Assembly: GCA_033032175.1 (NCBI GenBank)
Contig: CM065323.1
Location: forward strand, 13,888,001 to 13,952,000
Source of the DNA: Saturnia japonica
Lineage: Eukaryota > Arthropoda > Insecta > Lepidoptera > Saturniidae
Direction of reading: 5' to 3'
DNA: 64,000 bases
Shown here: in pieces, positions 59,793-64,000 of the stretch
Position numbering within the stretch: the first letter of the stretch is position 1
Layout: every line of letters starts with the position of its first letter
Made by a program: the position numbers and the translations under genes
Notes under the pieces: generated by a model
The model's input: only the letters and a program-made list of their open reading frames with translations
Databases searched by the model: none
What the model was told of the DNA's origin: nothing

Positions 59793-60952
59793 ATGAATCA
59801 AAATACCGTAATTAACGAGACACAGGCTGTAACCGGTTTTAGTAAAGAACCTCGTAAGAGGAAAAGGAGCAGCTCTAGCAGCAGGAGCTCCAGCAGCTCT
59901 TCAAAATTGCCTTCTTTAGAGAATAAGCGTAAGTGGTCGTACCATCGACAACATTAGAAAAGTAAGCATGCTAAGCGGTCGAACCATAAGATGAAACAAA
60001 TTTCATCGAAAAATGATAATACTTGTCATGAGAATGTGTCTATTTATACTGAGGTTAGTGATGAACTTTGTGAACAAAACGAACAACTAGATTCTTCTAA
60101 CAGAAAAGACCGTGAACATGAATGTCAAGATCAAGATCCTGATTTCATGAAGAACCTTCTGTTTCTAAAACTCCCGAAAGTTTTGTAAAAATGCTTCTTA
60201 GTGTTCAAAGGATGGGTAGTTCTACCTGATCTGAGGTGAGATACTTTAACACTCAAAAAGATTACAATCATACTCCAGGTTTATGGATTTGGAAATAAAC
60301 GATGAGATTAAAATTTTTGATACGTTAACTCATCTTGCACATGCCGAAAAATAATAATTGTGCTGCTTTAAGTTTCGGCTTATTAAAACAAAAAGAATTA
60401 CTCAAAGAAGCTATACGTAGTCTTTATCTTGGGGAAAGAATTCAAATGCTAATACTTTTGATACTTTAAGTGGAAAGGTTGAAGAGTTATTCCTAAACGT
60501 CGATTTATATAAAGTTATCTCTGATCTATTACAATTAGTTTGCGGCCATAGAGCTGCAAAAATTGAAATGCGCAGAAAAAAAATCATTAAGAAAGTTCGA
60601 GATCCCTTAAACAAAGCGTCGTTAACTCGAATACCGCCATCGACTACCCACATATTTGATGCTGAACCTTTCACATCAATACTTGAAAAAGGAGGTGGGG
60701 TCCGAAAAGCTTTATGGCCCTTAAACAATGTACAACAAAGGAATAAACAATTAAGTAGCCGCCCCTCGCGGGGGTCGAGCACTCGACAAGCAACAGTTCC
60801 ATCGTGTGGAACTCGTTTGAATTTTTGTGACGTAAATTCACCAGTGCAGTCTTATACGCATATGCACGCTTATAATGATTCACCCTCGCGGGGTGACTGT
60901 TGTAAAAAATGTTCAGCCAGAGGGGGGCGGTCTCTCAAATTATTACGGAAAT
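59793..60952 (+). pseudogene. DIRS-like retroelement, gag remnant
   Basis: The start MNQNTVINETQ at 59793 is followed by a Ser/Arg-rich, basic stretch (KRKRSSSSSSRSSSSSSK) with a TAG about 55 codons in. Frame-shifted continuation carries LLKQKELLKEAIRSLYLGE near 60380, then at 60540-60720 CGHRAAKIEMRRKK, PLNKASLTRIPPSTTHIFD and GGVRKALWPL. These are typical of the gag-like first protein of DIRS-type elements in arthropods as I recall. Several frame breaks make it non-functional. Confidence 0.6.
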
Positions 60953-61149
60953 AATGGCTAAAATTCATTTCACATCCGAAGTTCACGGCCTAATTGAGTG
61001 ATTCTCAGAACACAGACCGAATTTTAAAAAAATTGGAAGGGAATGGGAGCACCAGAAATAATCCTAAGGTTAATCAAAGGGTATCAAATACCGTTCCTTC
61101 AAAAACCTCTCCTTGTTTATCCAAATTTAATCGGAGGTCCATTTTAAAC

Positions 61150-62850
61150 TCGTATCTCAAAAGAAATGTCTGCGATTGTCCACGACATGGAAAAAACAAG
61201 GCATTCTAAGAAGAGCTCCATTCTCACAAAGTTTCGTTTCTCCTCTGTCTCTGGTACCAAAACTCGACGGGTCAGTTTGGCCCATATTTTATCTCAAAAC
61301 GTTAAACGAATATGTAACAGCCAAACCTTTTCATCTAATAAATATGCAACGTATCCCAGATTTTCTTCAACCAAAAGATTGGATATGCAAAATAGATTTA
61401 TCCGAAATATTTTTCCACCCGAAAATATCAAGTTCTCACAATCGCTTCCTGCGACTAGCATACGGTCAACAACTGTTAGAAATAAACTCCTTGCCATTTG
61501 GTCTAAGCAAAGCTCCCAAAACCTTTTCGATTCTCACAAATTGGGTGGCACGGATACTACGGAAAAGAGTATAAGAATAATATAATATAAATAGAAGAAT
61601 ATAAGAGTTCTAGTGTTTCTAGACAAACTTTTAATAGTACATCAAAATGCCAACATACTATACGATCACGTCGTCAGATAAACGATACAAACACTGCAAA
61701 CTTTAGGATGGCAGATCAATTTCAAAAAATCTGTTCTGTTGCCTCAAAAAAACGTAGAATATATTTAGGAATACTATGGAACCCCTGGTTAAACCTAAAA
61801 ACTTTGCCGCACTAAAAGACAATAATTGTATAGCAAAAAATAAAACAAGTACTGGAACAAAGGGTAGTTACTGTAAAAGAATTACAGAGTATTGTAGGAC
61901 ATCTAAATTTTGCAAGTTTTGTTGTTCCACGAGGTCGACTCAACCACCGACAGCTGCTACTGTTCAAGGATTCTCTGCCAAACTTGACGTGGAGAAAGAT
62001 CTACCCGCTACCTCAAGGTGTCTTCAACGAGCTGAATTGATTGAATCAGAATTGCAATTTATCAACACCCTTACACTATCTTCGACCAGAAGTTTTTCTA
62101 GTAACGGATGCATCCAACCTGGCATGGGGAGCACGACTAAACGATAAAGCTCTACAAAGAGTTTGGTAGCTATAAGAAAGACTGTTTCACAGCAATCAAA
62201 AGGAGATGTTAGCCATACTACATACTCTTCAAAAATGTGCTCGCTCATTAAAAGGCAACTCGATCCTAGTTTAGTGCGTCAACAAGATAGCTGTTGCACA
62301 TGTACAGAAAGAAGGAGGCACGAAATCCTTACCTTACAGTCTATTACATTATTATAATATTACAGTACTAGTATATTCCAGACAAGTACAACAATCATGT
62401 CGACCACCTGTCGCGTTATCGACGACCTCCAGATTGGCATCTGCTACCAGCCTCCCTAGGAATGGTGTTTATGACGTGGGGAACCCTAACAATAGATCTA
62501 TTTGCATCAAAAACTGACCATGTAGTAAAAAATGATGTGTCTCGAGACTTGAAAGATCGGCAAGCACTATTTCACCATTCGTTCAGAGTTCCTTGGAACT
62601 ATCAGCTGGCATGGGTGTTTCCACCGCCGTTTTTCATTCCCAAAGTTCTAAACCACTTATACCAGTCGTCGGGAATATTTTTAATGGCGGTACCGCGATG
62701 GAAGAGAGTATTTTGGCGAGCAGATCTTAAATAACGTTGTACAATCTACAGAAATACTTAATCGACACGTCAACAGAACTTCCACCACTGAAAGTCGAGC
62801 ATATAATTCTCGAAGTTTGGAAATGTGAGAGTGGGCCTAAGCGACAGAAT
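61150..62850 (+). pseudogene. DIRS-like reverse transcriptase and RNase H remnant
   Basis: The reverse transcriptase part lies at about 61176-61574: SFVSPLSLVPKLDGSVWPIF, DWICKIDLSEIFFHPK and LPFGLSKAPKTFSILTNWVA. RNase H follows with LVTDASNLAWGARLND at about 62098-62148. At 62480-62735 comes a conserved downstream block: TIDLFASKTDHVV, FPPPFFIPKVLNH, MAVPRWKRVFWRADLK. Numerous frameshifts and stops occur. The LPFGLSxAPxTF form and the absence of LTRs or a DDE integrase indicate a DIRS-type element. Confidence 0.75.
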
Positions 62851-62921
62851 CATGAAATACTAAGCAATTATTATTGTTAAAAAATTCATGACGAAAGTCT
62901 ACTTCAAAAACTTACGAAGTG

Positions 62922-64000
62922 TCCTGGAAACGGTGGATTTCATGGTCAAAAAGTAAATCAATTAACCCAATAAATCTCCATGGATCACAACTAGTACAAT
63001 TTTTGTGTGATTTATATTTATAGGAAATATTGTCTTATAATACCATACTGGTTGGCCATTGGGTTACTGGGCGAGAATGTCAGGTCACTCTTGCCGAGTA
63101 ATTCTTTTTCGCGTCTGGTAACTCATGCGGTAACGGACGCGCGCTTTAAAAAAGACAGTTGTCTTCGAGTGTCGGTTAAGCGCACGCGCACTTCGCATCT
63201 TTTACGCTTCGCTTTATTTTAAACGCCGTGGCTCACGCATCATTCACGCATAACGCCAACGCCTATTCTAGGATACCCGGGAAGCGGGACAACAAAAAGG
63301 AATTGCTCGGTAAGTGGTTTCTCATTATTCTTTCTCGGTGGTTCAGTGTCTGTATCATACCCCCAGGGGAAATAGGATATCTGGAGGACGACCAGCCCGC
63401 AGGTTGGTTTTCCCACCATCATACTCTTACACAAACCTGTCGTGTCTACGTTATTTAATTTCAAAATATTAATTAAATTAAGTTCACACGTTCTGGTTAA
63501 ACATATTTCAAATGTCATTAGATTTAAAAAATCCAAAGAATTGTAGCGCCAAGGCCGGTATTTGTGACGTCAGTAAATGAAGCTCATTTTTAGCAAATTA
63601 CATTATTGACGTGAATAATATATTCCAGGTCTCACGTCATACTGTTATTTTATGATTACTCTGTTTTGGAAGACGTACACATGATTTGACGTTATTGATC
63701 CTAATCATTTTATAAAGTCTGACAATAACGTAGTATTTTGGCCTGAATTTGGTTCAAAAACTGATAACAGTAACTTTATACAGTCTGGTTGGAAATTTCT
63801 TACAAATACAAATAATCGTAATCTTAATTCAATTTATTGGATAGAGAGGGTTATAAAATTATTAAATGAGATACGAAATATTACAAAGTTATTTAATCTT
63901 TTTATTATAATTCGAGGAGTCACATTACCCGCCTCAGGTATAGTTATATTAGGATGGATTAAAACTATATTGAAGGAAGATAGTATTATAGGTACACCAG
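62922..64000 (+). pseudogene. DIRS-like tyrosine recombinase remnant, runs off the window
   Basis: The N-terminal SAM-like part, WKRWISWSKSKSINPINLHG followed by SQLVQFLCDLYL, is at 62922-63020. It has an in-frame stop and continues to about 63053. Unrelated sequence fills about 63054-63476. The recombinase resumes with SHVLVKHISNVIRFKKSK at 63479, then at about 63630 FQVSRHT and GRRTHDLTLL, which would carry the first catalytic Arg. It continues with FWPEFGSKTDNSN and TRGVTLPASG-like IRGVTLPASGIVILGWIKTI to the window edge. The later catalytic His, Arg and Tyr lie beyond 64000. Frameshifts and a stop (tga near 63656) make it a pseudogene. Confidence 0.7.
63054..63476. other. Insert of unknown identity inside the DIRS-like recombinase
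   Basis: The recombinase similarity is interrupted here by about 420 bp of GC-richer sequence (ggccattgggttactggg, then gcgcgctttaaaaaag, cttcgcatcttttacgcttc and accagcccgcaggttggt). A ggtaagtgg donor-like site is at 63307. No terminal repeats were recognised. It might be part of another DIRS-type terminus, another element, or captured host sequence. Confidence 0.4.

Overview
This 64 kb window looks like nuclear DNA from a moth or butterfly (Lepidoptera). The reasons are an AT-rich intronic background, one multi-exon gene for a histidine-rich secreted-type protein of the kind found in insects, and many repeats of types common in lepidopteran genomes: short Helitron-like elements beginning TC and ending CTAG, tRNA-derived SINEs, mariner, RTE-, BEL/Pao-, Ty3- and DIRS-like elements. 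No rRNA, functional tRNA, CRISPR or prokaryotic operon is visible. The order assignment is an inference.

Region 1 (about 1-18.4 kb) holds the host gene on the + strand. Five coding exons (1448-1515, 10817-10975, 11403-11567, 16425-16526, 17724-17909) encode about 226 residues, roughly 19% histidine, ending at a TAG and followed by a poly(A) signal at 18377. Every internal intron is phase 0. The signal-peptide exon is not in view or not recognisable. A 93-nt phase-0 candidate exon lies in the 9.3 kb intron. The introns carry a dead mariner, an inverted pair of Helitron-like elements, a terminal-inverted-repeat element and several short tandem repeats.

Region 2 (18.4-29.5 kb) is repeat-rich and intergenic: two families of Helitron-like elements joined head to tail at 20076/20077, a solo LTR (20264-20592) with a 5-bp target duplication, a LINE tail, a SINE, and a nearly complete DNA transposon (28057-29287) with perfect 29-bp inverted repeats.

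Region 3 (29503-33970) is a 27-unit tandem array. Units are 160, 167 or 174 bp because an internal 7-bp motif varies in number, and higher-order segmental duplication is visible.

Region 4 (34-42.5 kb) has a TATA-type core promoter and a noncoding first exon (35986-36127) for a + strand gene whose coding part I cannot find. It also holds SINEs and several Helitron-like copies.

Region 5 (42531-58042) is the most striking structure, a four-level nest. A Helitron-like element contains a CR1/Jockey-like LINE, which contains a gutted Ty3/gypsy element, whose 3' LTR contains an intact BEL/Pao retrotransposon with a 1777-residue polyprotein. Target duplications are readable at all three retroelement junctions, and both LINE reading frames are otherwise open.

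Region 6 (58-64 kb) has a 5'-truncated RTE-like LINE and a decayed DIRS-like tyrosine-recombinase retroelement that runs off the right edge.
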